A DNA stretch of 24,185 nt, from NCBI GenBank assembly GCA_964428805.1, contig CAYRZF010000030.1, positions 1 to 24,185 on the forward strand, given 5' to 3'. The notes under the pieces are model-generated. The model was not told the origin of the DNA and made no database searches. It was given only the letters and a program-made list of their open reading frames with translations. The stretch is from CAYRZF01 sp964428805 (GTDB lineage Bacteria > Methylomirabilota > Methylomirabilia > Rokubacteriales > CSP1-6). The translations under genes and the position numbers were made by a program. Each line of letters opens with the position of its first letter. Position 1 is the first letter of the stretch. This document shows, piece by piece, positions 7,361-15,564 of this stretch.

Positions 7361-8662
7361 CTATCTCGAAGGCAGAGGGCCGACCAGGAGGAGGTAGAGG
7401 TCCATGAGGTTCGTGTTGGTCGGCCCGGTCGTGACCAGATCTCCGAGCGCCGAGAAGAAACGATAGGAGTCATTGGCCTCCAACGACGCACGGGCGTCAA
7501 GATTCCGACGCTCACCCCTGGCCACCGTTTCTCGATCCGCAATCGCGCCGGCGGCATCGGTGGGGCCGTCGCTTCCATCGGTTCCCGCCGCCAGCACCAC
7601 GACATCCTCCATCCCCTGGAGCGCCAGCGCCGCGGCCAGGGCGAATTCCTGACACCGTCCGCCCAGCCCGCTGCCTCGCACTGTGACTGTCGTCTCTCCG
7701 CCTGCGATCAGACAGCCGGGCGGGCCCACAGGCTTCCTCGAAGTACTGACCTCGTGCGCCCGTTTCGCGAACTCCTTCGCCACCTCCCTCGCCTCCCCCT
7801 CGAGCGACCGGGTCAGAAGATGGGCGTTAAAGCCCAGGGCTTCCGCCGCCTGGACGGCGGCCTGCACGACGAGGGCGTTATTTCCGATCACACGGTTCTC
7901 GACGCGGCGAAAGAGGGGGTCGCCGGTCTTGGGAGTCTCAGGAATCTCCCCCCTGACGCCCCGCTCCAGATGCGCCACGACGGCGCGCGGAGCCTTGGCG
8001 CGCAGGCCGAAGCGGTCCAGGATCGCCAGGGCGCTCCCGAAGGTCGTCTGGTCCGGCGCTGTGGGGCCGGAGGCGATCGCGTCCAGGTGGTCGCCGATCA
8101 CATCGGACAGGATCAGGGAGAGCACGGAGGCGGGCGCAGCCGCCTGAGCCAGGCGGCCGCCCTTGAAGAGGGAGCAGTGCTTCCGCACCGCGTTCAGCTC
8201 GTTGATGTTCACCCCCGCCGCCAGCAGGAGCCGGGTCAGGACTTGCTTTTCTTCGAGCGTGATCGGCGGGGCGGGGCACGGAGTCAGCGCCGACCCGCCT
8301 CCCGAGACCAACACGATCACGAGATCGTCAGCTTCGGCAGACCGGGCGAGAGCGAGGATTTCGTTGGCAGCGCGAAGCCCGCGCTCATCAGGAATGGGAT
8401 GGCCGGCCTCCACCAGTTTGATCTTCCGGGTGGGGGCGGTATAGCCATCATTGACGACCACGAGGCCCGCCGTGATCCTGCCGCCAAGGATCTCCTCCAG
8501 CGCATGGGCCATGGCGCCCGAGGCCTTCCCGGCCCCGACCACCAGGATCCTTCGGTGACCCGAAATGTCGATGGAGCTGAGGGACCTGGTGACGAGCGGG
8601 CCGACATCTCCGGCCCGAAGAGCCGCCCGAAAGATCTGAAGCCCCGCCTCCCGGAGTGTCAC
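7361..8662 (-). CDS. Glycerate 2-kinase (MOFRL family)
   Basis: A 433-residue glycerate kinase of the GckA/TtuD (MOFRL) type, which makes 2-phosphoglycerate from D-glycerate and ATP in serine-cycle, glyoxylate or tartrate metabolism. Visible segments are the N-terminal VVGAGKASGAMAHALE, NDGY and AGHPIPDERG, the loop VLVSGGGSALTPCPA, HCSLFKGGRLA, and SDVIGD.L..IASGPT. The C-terminal MOFRL domain has IAGGETTVTVRGSGLGGRCQ, LAAGTDGSDGPTDAAGA and the end TGPTNTNLMDLYLLL. The GTG start at 8662 overlaps the aminotransferase stop (GTGA), so the two are coupled. An aminotransferase followed by a glycerate kinase would fit a serine/hydroxypyruvate-to-glycerate route, but the reductase needed between them is not here. 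Confidence 0.92.
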   Translation of the reverse strand: MTLREAGLQIFRAALRAGDVGPLVTRSLSSIDISGHRRILVVGAGKASGAMAHALEEILGGRITAGLVVVNDGYTAPTRKIKLVEAGHPIPDERGLRAANEILALARSAEADDLVIVLVSGGGSALTPCPAPPITLEEKQVLTRLLLAAGVNINELNAVRKHCSLFKGGRLAQAAAPASVLSLILSDVIGDHLDAIASGPTAPDQTTFGSALAILDRFGLRAKAPRAVVAHLERGVRGEIPETPKTGDPLFRRVENRVIGNNALVVQAAVQAAEALGFNAHLLTRSLEGEAREVAKEFAKRAHEVSTSRKPVGPPGCLIAGGETTVTVRGSGLGGRCQEFALAAALALQGMEDVVVLAAGTDGSDGPTDAAGAIADRETVARGERRNLDARASLEANDSYRFFSALGDLVTTGPTNTNLMDLYLLLVGPLPSR

Positions 8663-9825
8663 GCCGGCGCGAGCTTCTGCAGGCGGCGGCCGGCCTCTTC
8701 GAGCATGTCGTCGGTCTTCGGAAAACAGAAGCGGATCTTGGTCCGGCCCAGCTCCGGATGGGCGTAGAAGGACGAGCCGGGCACCGTGGTGACGCCGACC
8801 CCCTTCACCAGGTACATGGCGAAGGTGGTGTCATCCGGACAGCCATAGCGCTCGAGGAAGTGGGCAACGTCGGTGAGGATATAGTAGGCGCCGCTCGGCC
8901 GGTACACGAGGAACCCGGCGGACTCCACGAGCCCCACGAGGAGGTCGCGCTTGGCCTGGTACATGTCGCGAAGCCAGACGTAGTAGGAATCCGGCAGCGT
9001 CAGCGCTGCCACCGCCGCCTCCTGGAGCGGATGGGGCGCGCCCACGGTGACGAAATCGTGGGCCCGCCGGATGCCGAGGGCGATCTCGGGAGCCGCCACG
9101 GCATACCCGATCCGCCAGCCGGTGACGGAGTAGGACTTGGAGATTCCCGAGATCGTGATCGTGCGGTCCGCCATGCCGGGCAGTGTGGCGATGGGCGTGT
9201 GAACCTGGCCATCGAAGATGATGTGCTCGTAGATCTCGTCGGTGATGGCCAGGAGATCATGCTTCAGGCAGAGGTCGGCGATGACCTGGAGCTCCCGGTG
9301 GGTGAAGACCTTCCCCGTGGGATTGTTGGGGCTGTTGAAGATGATGGCCCGGGTGCGGGGCCCGATTGCGTTGGCCAGCCGGTCGGGATCGAAGGAGAAG
9401 TCCGGAGGCTCCAGGGGGACGAACACCGGCTCGGCCCCGGAGATGATGCATCCGGGCCCATAGTTCTCGTAGAACGGCTCGAAGATGATGACCTCGTCGC
9501 CGGGGTTCAACACCGCCAGGAGGGTGGAAAGCATGGTCTCCGTGGAGCCGCAGCACACCGTGATGTGGCGCTCCGGGTCCACCTCCATGCCGTAGAACTT
9601 CCGGTATTTGTCCGCGATCGCCTGCCGGAGACGGGGGGTTCCCCAGGTGATCGCGTACTGGTGGAAGTCCCCGTCGATCGCCCGGTGGGCCGCCTCGAGG
9701 AGCTCCTTGGGCGGGGGGAAGTTGGGCATCCCCTGGGCGAGGTTGACGCCCCCGTACTGGTTATTGATCCGGGTCATCTCCCGGATCACTGACTCGGTGA
9801 ACCCCTGGACCCGCTTGGAGAGCAT
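8659..9825 (-). CDS. Class I PLP-dependent aminotransferase
   Basis: A 388-residue fold-type I aminotransferase. It shows NLAQGMPNFPPP near the N-terminus, SPNNPTGKV (about 165-173), TDEIYEH, and the PLP lysine K230 in ISGISKSYSVTGWRIGY; the substrate-carboxylate arginine is expected in RTKIRFCFPKT near the end. The NLAQG and ISKSYSVTGWRIGY segments resemble the group of methionine/glutamine/kynurenine aminotransferases, but the donor cannot be fixed by eye. The ATG at 9825 lies six bases after the lipoprotein stop. The glycerate kinase start overlaps its own stop. Confidence 0.9.
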   Translation of the reverse strand: MLSKRVQGFTESVIREMTRINNQYGGVNLAQGMPNFPPPKELLEAAHRAIDGDFHQYAITWGTPRLRQAIADKYRKFYGMEVDPERHITVCCGSTETMLSTLLAVLNPGDEVIIFEPFYENYGPGCIISGAEPVFVPLEPPDFSFDPDRLANAIGPRTRAIIFNSPNNPTGKVFTHRELQVIADLCLKHDLLAITDEIYEHIIFDGQVHTPIATLPGMADRTITISGISKSYSVTGWRIGYAVAAPEIALGIRRAHDFVTVGAPHPLQEAAVAALTLPDSYYVWLRDMYQAKRDLLVGLVESAGFLVYRPSGAYYILTDVAHFLERYGCPDDTTFAMYLVKGVGVTTVPGSSFYAHPELGRTKIRFCFPKTDDMLEEAGRRLQKLAPA

Positions 9826-9831
9826 TCCGTC

Positions 9832-10278
9832 CTACTTCTTGAAGCGGATCACCACCCCCGTGATCTCTTTCTGGTGGACCCTGATCGTGATCTCCTCAGT
9901 CTGGCGGGTCGGGGGGACCGCCACGGCTCCGGCTCCAATGGGCTGGTGGGCAGCCGCCGGGCGCTGGATCTTCTGATCGGTCACCCGCTCTTCGACAACG
10001 ATCACCACGCCGTTGGCCCCGATCTTGGCGGCCTCTTCCTTCAACGAAGCCTCGACCCGGTCCATGGGCGCGTCCGCAGCGACGCGCGCGCGCACCTCGC
10101 CGATCACCTCGTACTCGGCCGCCGGGGGATCCTTGTAGATGGCGACGGCGCGGGCCTCGGTCGGAGGGTAATTGAACTGGGGGTAGCGGACGATGCTCGG
10201 GGCCAAGGGAGCCGCGCACGCTGCGGCCAGCAGGCCGGCGAGCCCAAGGGCAGAAAGTTTTTTCATGGGCGCTCTCAT
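9832..10278 (-). CDS. Small predicted lipoprotein
   Basis: A 148-residue protein with a lipoprotein-like signal: positively charged MKK, a hydrophobic run and LLAAAC, with Cys21 as the likely lipidated residue (the -3 position is Ala rather than Leu, so the lipobox is imperfect). The mature part contains YEVIGEVRARV and AAKIGANGVVIVVEE, a pattern seen in several small envelope lipoproteins in which a short alpha/beta domain carries GAN near its centre. No function is known to me. The ATG at 10278 overlaps the preceding stop; an internal ATG at 10266, giving MKKLSALG, would be an equally good signal start. Confidence 0.75.
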   Translation of the reverse strand: MRAPMKKLSALGLAGLLAAACAAPLAPSIVRYPQFNYPPTEARAVAIYKDPPAAEYEVIGEVRARVAADAPMDRVEASLKEEAAKIGANGVVIVVEERVTDQKIQRPAAAHQPIGAGAVAVPPTRQTEEITIRVHQKEITGVVIRFKK

Positions 10279-10517
10279 GGAACGATGACGTCCCGCTCGA
10301 TCGGATCCACCTGCACTCCTTTGCTCTTGAGCCAGGCGATCCCGCGATCCAGGTTGTCTTCCTTCCCTTCGAGCTCCAGCACCACCCAGCCGTGGTCGGC
10401 CTTGACGTCGGCCCGGCGGATATTGGTCACGATGTCGAAGTCTTTCACCAGGTGATAAATGACGGGCTCCTGGATGCGTTCGGGAGGAAAGGTGAGGCGC
10501 ACGCGCACGCGGGCCAT
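10275..10517 (-). CDS. Stand-alone NIL-domain protein
   Basis: An 80-residue single NIL domain, the ferredoxin-like fold found at the C-terminus of MetN methionine transporters. Typical features are RVRLTFPPERIQEPVIYHL at the start, DFDIVTNIRRADV, GWVVLELEG and the final strand of the fold. There is no transporter or Fe-S part. NIL domains in other organisms take part in sulfur amino acid sensing and, fused to ferredoxin, in homocysteine synthesis. Lying between a CysO-like carrier and a lipoprotein, downstream of a threonine synthase-like enzyme, it probably binds a sulfur amino acid or helps in sulfur transfer. That role is inference. Confidence 0.85.
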   Translation of the reverse strand: MARVRVRLTFPPERIQEPVIYHLVKDFDIVTNIRRADVKADHGWVVLELEGKEDNLDRGIAWLKSKGVQVDPIERDVIVP

Positions 10518-10533
10518 CTGAGGCGCAGGGCGA

Positions 10534-10809
10534 TCAGCCGCCCGCGATCGCCGGGACGATCGAGACCTGGTCGCCGTCCTTCAACACCGTCGTTTTGCCC
10601 TGCAGGAAGCGAATATCCTCTTCATTGACGTAGATATTGATGAACCGCCGGACCTCGCCGCTCGCCTCGATCAACCGTTCCCGGAGCCCCGGATACTGCC
10701 GCTCGAGGTCTTCGATCAGATCCCCCACCGTGTCGCCCTTCGCCTGCACTTCTCCCGCGCCCTTCGTCACCGCCCGGAGGGGAGTGGGGATTCGGACCAG
10801 AACTGGCAT
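10534..10809 (-). CDS. CysO/MoaD-like ubiquitin-fold sulfur carrier
   Basis: A 91-residue beta-grasp protein ending in the exposed di-glycine AIAGG, which is adenylated and thiocarboxylated in sulfur carriers. Its sequence recalls Mycobacterium CysO: an IPTPLR opening, DTVGDLIEDLE, RFINIYVNEEDIRFLQG and DGDQVSIVPAIAGG. CysO donates sulfide to a PLP-dependent cysteine synthase (CysM). The neighbouring upstream gene here is a PLP enzyme of the same fold type, annotated as threonine synthase. No E1-like activator and no Mec peptidase lie in the window. MoaD (molybdopterin) is the alternative, but no moa genes are adjacent. Confidence 0.88.
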   Translation of the reverse strand: MPVLVRIPTPLRAVTKGAGEVQAKGDTVGDLIEDLERQYPGLRERLIEASGEVRRFINIYVNEEDIRFLQGKTTVLKDGDQVSIVPAIAGG

Positions 10810-10821
10810 CGTCGATTCTCC

Positions 10822-12069
10822 TTATTGCCCGGCCTGAGACTTCAGTTCCGCCAGCGCCCGGTCGAAGGCCGAGAGCGACGGCCGGATCGTGACGTGGGTC
10901 TCGAGCCGCTCGTGGAGCACGTCCGGAGTCTTGAGCCCGTTGCCGGTGATGCAGATCACCACGGATTCGTCCCGGGGAATCACGCGGGTCTCGATGAGTT
11001 TCTTTGTCACGGCCACGGTGACGCCTCCGGCGGTCTCGGTGAAGATCCCCTCCGTGCGGGCCAGCAGCAGCATCCCCTCGACGATCTCCTCGTCGGTGGC
11101 GTGCTCGCCGTAGCCGCCTGAGTCTTTCACCGTTCGGTAGGCGTAGTAGCCGTCGGCGGGATTGCCGATGGCGAGCGATTTCGCGATCGTGTTGGGTCGC
11201 TCCGGGGTCAGAACGTCGGTGTCCTTCTTGATCATCGTGACGATCGGACCGCAGCCCGCGGCCTGGGCGGCGTGCATCTTCGTGGCCGCGCGGTCCACCA
11301 GCCCCAGCCTGGTGAATTCCAGGATCGCCTTCCAGATTTTCGTGATCAGCGACCCCCCGGCGCAGGGAACGACGATGTGGCTCGGCGCACGCCAGCCAAG
11401 CTGCTCGAGAATTTCGTACCCGTAGGTCTTGGAGCCCTCCGAGTAGTACGGGCGGATATTGATGTTGACGAACGCCCAGCGGTACTTATCCGAGACCTCC
11501 GAGCACAGGCGGTTGACCTCGTCGTAGGTCCCCTCCACCGCCACCAGCGTGGGATGATAGACCAGCGTGCCGACGATCTTGCCCTGTTCCAGGTCCGCAG
11601 GAATGAAGATGTAGCTCCTGAGGCGCGCTTCGGCCGCGTGGGCGGCGACCGAGTTGGCCAGGTTCCCGGTGGAGGCGCAGGCCACCGTGTCGAAGCCGAA
11701 CTCCTTGGCCTTGGTCACCGCCACTGCCACGACCCGGTCCTTGAAGGACCACGTGGGGTGGCAGACCGAGTCGTTCTTGATCCACAGCTCCCGCACCCCG
11801 AGCTCTTCGGCCAGGTTCTGAGAGCGGATCAGCGGAGTGAAGCCCACGTGATGCCCGACCGCCGCATCGCCCTCGATCGGCAGGAGATCCTTGTAGCGCC
11901 AGATGCTGGGGGGGCCGGCGGCGATCGACGCGCGGGTGATGACCCCCTTCAAACCGTCGTAGTCGTAATCGACCTCCAGGGGGCCGAAACAGAACTCGCA
12001 GATGTGGGCGGGCGACGACGGATACCCGCGCCCGCACTCCCGGCACTTGAGACCTTTCAACTTCTGCAT
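10822..12069 (-). CDS. thrC: Threonine synthase-like PLP enzyme
   Basis: A 415-residue fold-type II PLP enzyme. The N-terminus has a zinc-ribbon with C9, C12, C24 and C27 (GLKCRECGRGYP, HICEFCFGPLE). The PLP lysine is K110 in PTWSFKDR. Further family segments are ACASTGNLANSVAAHAA and the phosphate-binding PCAGGSLI, with ITGNGLKTPDV near the end. Threonine synthase makes threonine from O-phosphohomoserine. The CysO-like carrier directly downstream raises the possibility that it uses a phospho-amino-acid for cysteine or homocysteine synthesis instead. I chose ATG 12069 because GGAG lies six bases upstream; the ATG at 12081 has no such site. Confidence 0.85.
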   Translation of the reverse strand: MQKLKGLKCRECGRGYPSSPAHICEFCFGPLEVDYDYDGLKGVITRASIAAGPPSIWRYKDLLPIEGDAAVGHHVGFTPLIRSQNLAEELGVRELWIKNDSVCHPTWSFKDRVVAVAVTKAKEFGFDTVACASTGNLANSVAAHAAEARLRSYIFIPADLEQGKIVGTLVYHPTLVAVEGTYDEVNRLCSEVSDKYRWAFVNINIRPYYSEGSKTYGYEILEQLGWRAPSHIVVPCAGGSLITKIWKAILEFTRLGLVDRAATKMHAAQAAGCGPIVTMIKKDTDVLTPERPNTIAKSLAIGNPADGYYAYRTVKDSGGYGEHATDEEIVEGMLLLARTEGIFTETAGGVTVAVTKKLIETRVIPRDESVVICITGNGLKTPDVLHERLETHVTIRPSLSAFDRALAELKSQAGQ

Positions 12070-12170
12070 GGGCCGCTCCATCGGCTGGGGATTTGAGCCC
12101 CGGTTTAGTGCTGCACGATCGGGAATGGCCACTTTCTCCCGATCACCGATCGCGACAAACAATTTCCACT

Positions 12171-12199
12171 ACTTAACACTCGTTTTCGAGAAATGTCAA
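12171..12199 (-). promoter_or_regulatory. Promoter of the thrC-led operon, with palindromic spacer
   Basis: On the minus strand a perfect -35 TTGACA (12199-12194) is separated by 17 nt from a weak -10 TTAAGT (12176-12171). This gives a leader of about 95 nt before thrC. The spacer contains the perfect inverted repeat CTCG-TTTT-CGAG (12179-12190), a possible operator. Confidence 0.5.
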
Positions 12200-12211
12200 T
12201 CCCGAATGACT

Positions 12212-12217
12212 TAAGAT
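12212..12217 (+). promoter_or_regulatory. Putative -10 element of the membrane-protein gene (leaderless)
   Basis: TAAGAT ends eight bases before the GTG at 12226. No Shine-Dalgarno is present and no clear -35 is visible. The predicted transcript start falls at or just before the start codon. Confidence 0.35.
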
Positions 12218-12225
12218 AGCGATTT

Positions 12226-14217
12226 GTGACCCGCGCGGCGCTCTTTCCCTTCTCGCTGCTCCTGGGGTTCGGGCTCGCGTTCGCGGCGGCGGCCCTCGGA
12301 GGCGGACTCCTGGTTTTCGACGACCACCCCGGCCAGCTCTTCCGTCTGTGGCACGCCTTGAGCCGCGGCCTTCTCCCCTGGGAATGGAACCCCGACTGGT
12401 GGGGCGGCTACCCCGAGCTCCAGTTCTATCCCCCGGGCTACGTATATCTGGGGGCCATCATCTATTACGGAGCGCTGGGGCTCGTGTCACCGACGGCGGT
12501 GTACCAAGTGCTCCTCTGGATCATCTATCTGCTGCCCGGGGTCACAACCTTCTGGCTCCTGGTGCGGATCCTCCCCAATCCGTGGCTCGCACTGCCAGCG
12601 GCCTTTGTCACGCTGACTCTTTCAGCGGGAACGCGGAGCGGCGTCGAAGAAGGGCTCAGGTGGGGCCTGATCGCGGCCCGAATGGGCTGGGGACTCCTCC
12701 CGCTGCTGGCGCTGTCGCTCGTTCGGTGGCAAGAGCGCGGGGGACGGCTGCCGCTCCTGACGTCCCCACTCCTGGCGGGCATCATCCTCTCCCACCCCGC
12801 TCATGCCCCCGCCGGCGCCATGGTCGTGCTGCTGGCCGCGCGTTTCGGTCCCGGCGACCGGGGCCGACGGCTTCGACAGGCGATCTGGGTCCTCGTCATC
12901 GCCGCTGCCTTGACCGCCTTCTGGACGCTCCCCCTTCTCGCTCATTTGACCTACGCGCTCCCGCTCGCCTGGGGAGAGCTCACCTTCGCCGGCCTCGTCA
13001 GCGACCTGCTCCGGCGTCCCCTCTTGATAATCCTCGCCACCGCCTGGCTTGCCGGCTGGGTGATCGCCGCCCGCACTCGCGGGCTGAGCAACTCCGCCCT
13101 GAGCCTGCTGGCGCTGCCGCCGCTGCTCCTGGCCGTGATCGCGATGGACGTGCTGGTCGTCGAACGGGTCGGGTTGCGCTGGCTCCCCGCGGATCGTTTG
13201 CTCGACAGCCTGATCCTGGCGCTCGTGCTCGGGGGCGGAGTGGGGATCGCCCGGTTGCTCTCGCTTGGCCTGAGCCGGTTCAGCCTGAGAATCGAGGCCG
13301 CGGCGCTGATCGCCACGGCGGTGCTCGTGGCTCTTCCCTTCGGGCCCGGAGAACCCACGCTCACCCTTTGGCCCTCCCCGAACGCTTGGCCGACGTTCAG
13401 GGAAACATCCCAGGGGTTGACACTCGAGCGATTGTGGACCCAGCTGGGAGCAGCCCCGCCTGGGCGAGTTCTCTATGTCCGTTCGGGAGTCCCGCTCAGG
13501 TTTGGCCACGAGTGGTGGCGCCCTCACACCCACATCACCGCCCTGACCCCTATCTTGGCCGGACGCGAGATTGTCAACGGGACGTTCACTCACCCGTCGC
13601 CGCTTGCCGGGTTCGTTTACACCGGATCCAGAAACAATCGTCCCATCACGCGCTTAGTGGAACAACTGGACGGCAACACGCTCTTCGGCCAGCCGCTCCA
13701 CGCCCTCTCCCCCGACCTCTTCGACCCACTGGCCCAGCGCCTTAGGATCTCCATCGTGGTGGCGCTGGAGGAGGACCGGGGTCGGCTCCCCTTCGTCGAG
13801 ATGAATCCGCTCTTCCGCCCTCCGTTCCAAGTCGGGCCGTTTCTCGTTTTCGCCCTCAAGGAGGGAAGGCCGACTCCCGACGCCATCGCTCGGCGGCGCT
13901 GGCGGCTTCACGTCACGGAGGGAAGCGGAGGATGGGTGACGACGGGCATCGCCTTCTACCCGCTCTGGCACGCTGAAACACGATCCGGGCCTCTCGACAC
14001 GCGGGCCGACAGCATAGGGATTCTGGAAGTCCACGCGCCGGGCGGTCAGCCTATCGAGGTGGACCTGCTGTACCGCGAAGGGCCGTGGGAATGGGCGGGA
14101 CTCGTGGCGAGCGCCCTTGCCCTCATGTTCTGGGGCGGCACCGCCTGGATGACGCCCCCTCACCTTTATCCTCTCCCCCGCTGGGGGAGAGGCAGGGTGA
14201 GGGGGAGCCGCGCTTAG
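12226..14217 (+). CDS. Large polytopic membrane protein, GT-C-like / PTPS-related family
   Basis: A 663-residue protein with about ten hydrophobic segments in its first 370 residues and a soluble C-terminal part, followed by one more membrane helix near the end (WAGLVASALALMFWGG). After the first helix it reads VFDDHPGQLFRLWH and WNPDWWGGYPELQFYPPG, a layout typical of GT-C glycosyltransferase-like proteins and the 6-pyruvoyl-tetrahydropterin synthase-related membrane family. Such proteins are thought to move lipid-linked sugars at the cell surface; a catalytic role here is inference. The GTG start lacks a Shine-Dalgarno. The last 20 or so codons are read through the palindromic repeat at 14155-14205, and its stop overlaps the phoD stop by 4 nt, tail to tail. 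Confidence 0.75.
   Translation: MTRAALFPFSLLLGFGLAFAAAALGGGLLVFDDHPGQLFRLWHALSRGLLPWEWNPDWWGGYPELQFYPPGYVYLGAIIYYGALGLVSPTAVYQVLLWIIYLLPGVTTFWLLVRILPNPWLALPAAFVTLTLSAGTRSGVEEGLRWGLIAARMGWGLLPLLALSLVRWQERGGRLPLLTSPLLAGIILSHPAHAPAGAMVVLLAARFGPGDRGRRLRQAIWVLVIAAALTAFWTLPLLAHLTYALPLAWGELTFAGLVSDLLRRPLLIILATAWLAGWVIAARTRGLSNSALSLLALPPLLLAVIAMDVLVVERVGLRWLPADRLLDSLILALVLGGGVGIARLLSLGLSRFSLRIEAAALIATAVLVALPFGPGEPTLTLWPSPNAWPTFRETSQGLTLERLWTQLGAAPPGRVLYVRSGVPLRFGHEWWRPHTHITALTPILAGREIVNGTFTHPSPLAGFVYTGSRNNRPITRLVEQLDGNTLFGQPLHALSPDLFDPLAQRLRISIVVALEEDRGRLPFVEMNPLFRPPFQVGPFLVFALKEGRPTPDAIARRRWRLHVTEGSGGWVTTGIAFYPLWHAETRSGPLDTRADSIGILEVHAPGGQPIEVDLLYREGPWEWAGLVASALALMFWGGTAWMTPPHLYPLPRWGRGRVRGSRA
14155..14205. 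repeat. Palindromic repeat, copy 2
   Basis: This copy has the same sequence and orientation as copy 1 at 3955-4005 (CCCCCTCACCTTTATCCTCT on the left, GGCAGGGTGAGGGGG on the right) with a slightly different centre. It provides the C-terminal codons of the membrane protein. Lying where two genes converge, its hairpin could end transcription from both sides. Confidence 0.9.
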
Positions 14218-15560
14218 TCGGGAGCGATGGTGTGGGAGAACCGAACCCTGCCGGCGACGTCGATGATCTGGACCGAGAGGCCTCGCTGATCGACCGTCAC
14301 CGCTCCGAAATTGTCAATCTCTCCCACGCCGAACAGCGATAGGGGGTTGAGCTCCATGTCCAGCGGCCTGGGACGCCCCTGGGACGCGGCGAGCGGGCCG
14401 GCGATGAATTCATAAAACGTGAATCGAGGCCGGGGGCGGTGGCGGATGACTTCGGCGTGATGGACATCGGCCACCAGCCACACCAGGTTCTTCACCTTCC
14501 GGTCCCGGAGACTCCGTAGAATGAGATCGCGCTCCACAGCAAACCCCGTCGCGTTCTCCTCGGGGAAGCCGAGCCGGTTGGCGTTGGACCAGGAGTCCCG
14601 GGCGCTTCCCCGGCCCGTAGGCACCGAGAGCGGCACGCTCGAGACGACGACTTTCCAGGTCGCTCCCGAGGTCGAGACGCTGTCAATCAGCCAGCGACGC
14701 TGAGCTGGCCCTAACATCGTTTTCCCCGGCCCGTCAGGATCCTGGTTCGGGCTTCGGTACTGGCGCGTGTCCAGAATGAACACCTCCAGCAGCCTGCCCC
14801 AGCGAACCTTCCGGTAGAGGCGGGTCTGCTCGTCGGGCGGCGGCTGGATCGGCCAATAATCCAAAAAGGCCTGGCGGCCCACCGGCATCAGCGGCTCGCT
14901 CGGGCCCGCGAAGTCATTCTTGACCTCGTGGTCATCCCAGATGGCGTACACCGAGGTGGTGCGGAAAAAATCCTGGACCCCCGGGTCAGAGCGGTTGTAC
15001 CGGTGCTTCTCGCGGTACTCCTCAAGCGTCGTCGCGACGAAGTCGTACCCCGGAACCCAGTCGGGGCCGCCGCAGCGGACGTCGGCGTAGATCGTGTCGC
15101 CGACGAAGAGGAAAAAATCCGGCTTGAGCCGGGCCATGGGCCTGAAGATCGGGTAGCCGTCCTGGATACCCCGGCAGCGCCGGCCCCCGCCCAGGTCGCC
15201 GCTCCAGAGAAAGGTCACGGGAGGCGATTGATTTGGAGCGGGAGCGGTGACGAAGCTCCCCTCGACGCTCTCCCCTCCCTGACGGACGCGGTAGGTATAG
15301 CGGGTCGCGGGACGGAGCCTCGTGAGCGAGACCTTCCCAGTGAGATCAACGTTCGGCGTCACGGCCACAGAAAGGCTGCTCTGGCGTCGGCTGCTGGCGG
15401 GCGCATACTCCACGGTCACCGGGCTCTCCTCAAAGCCACGCACCCAGACGACGGCGCGCGTGTCCGTCACCTCCCCCACCGTGACCAGCAGGGGCGAGCC
15501 GGCGAAGGCCGGGAGGATCGCGAGGCAGAGGCCAATCGCCAGCGCGGCGAGACGAGTCAC
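14214..15560 (-). CDS. phoD: PhoD-family alkaline phosphatase/phosphodiesterase
   Basis: A 448-residue secreted metallophosphatase. It has a Sec-type signal peptide (TRLAALAIGLCLAILPAFA, predicted cut after AFA) and an N-terminal Fn3-like domain (about 30-130). The PhoD catalytic domain follows with FLFVGDTIYAD, AIWDDHEVKND, FILDTRQYR and VADVHHAEV, whose D, H and Y residues bind the metals. It releases phosphate from mono- or diesters outside the membrane. The signal has no twin arginine, unlike the Tat-exported Bacillus PhoD. The GTG at 15560 lies four bases after the preceding SDR stop; the frame is open further upstream inside that gene, but only this start gives a signal peptide at the N-terminus. 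Confidence 0.87.
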   Translation of the reverse strand: MTRLAALAIGLCLAILPAFAGSPLLVTVGEVTDTRAVVWVRGFEESPVTVEYAPASSRRQSSLSVAVTPNVDLTGKVSLTRLRPATRYTYRVRQGGESVEGSFVTAPAPNQSPPVTFLWSGDLGGGRRCRGIQDGYPIFRPMARLKPDFFLFVGDTIYADVRCGGPDWVPGYDFVATTLEEYREKHRYNRSDPGVQDFFRTTSVYAIWDDHEVKNDFAGPSEPLMPVGRQAFLDYWPIQPPPDEQTRLYRKVRWGRLLEVFILDTRQYRSPNQDPDGPGKTMLGPAQRRWLIDSVSTSGATWKVVVSSVPLSVPTGRGSARDSWSNANRLGFPEENATGFAVERDLILRSLRDRKVKNLVWLVADVHHAEVIRHRPRPRFTFYEFIAGPLAASQGRPRPLDMELNPLSLFGVGEIDNFGAVTVDQRGLSVQIIDVAGRVRFSHTIAPD

Positions 15561-15564
15561 GAAT

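Noticed and set aside
9832..10278. Possible heavy-metal-binding YbjQ-type protein
   Set aside because: The GAN-containing pattern is only loosely similar and the protein has a lipoprotein signal, so I kept it as a lipoprotein of unknown function.
12622..13593. Minus-strand open frame in the membrane-protein gene
   Set aside because: Low-complexity, Q/R/E/G-rich product opposite clear membrane helices; a shadow.
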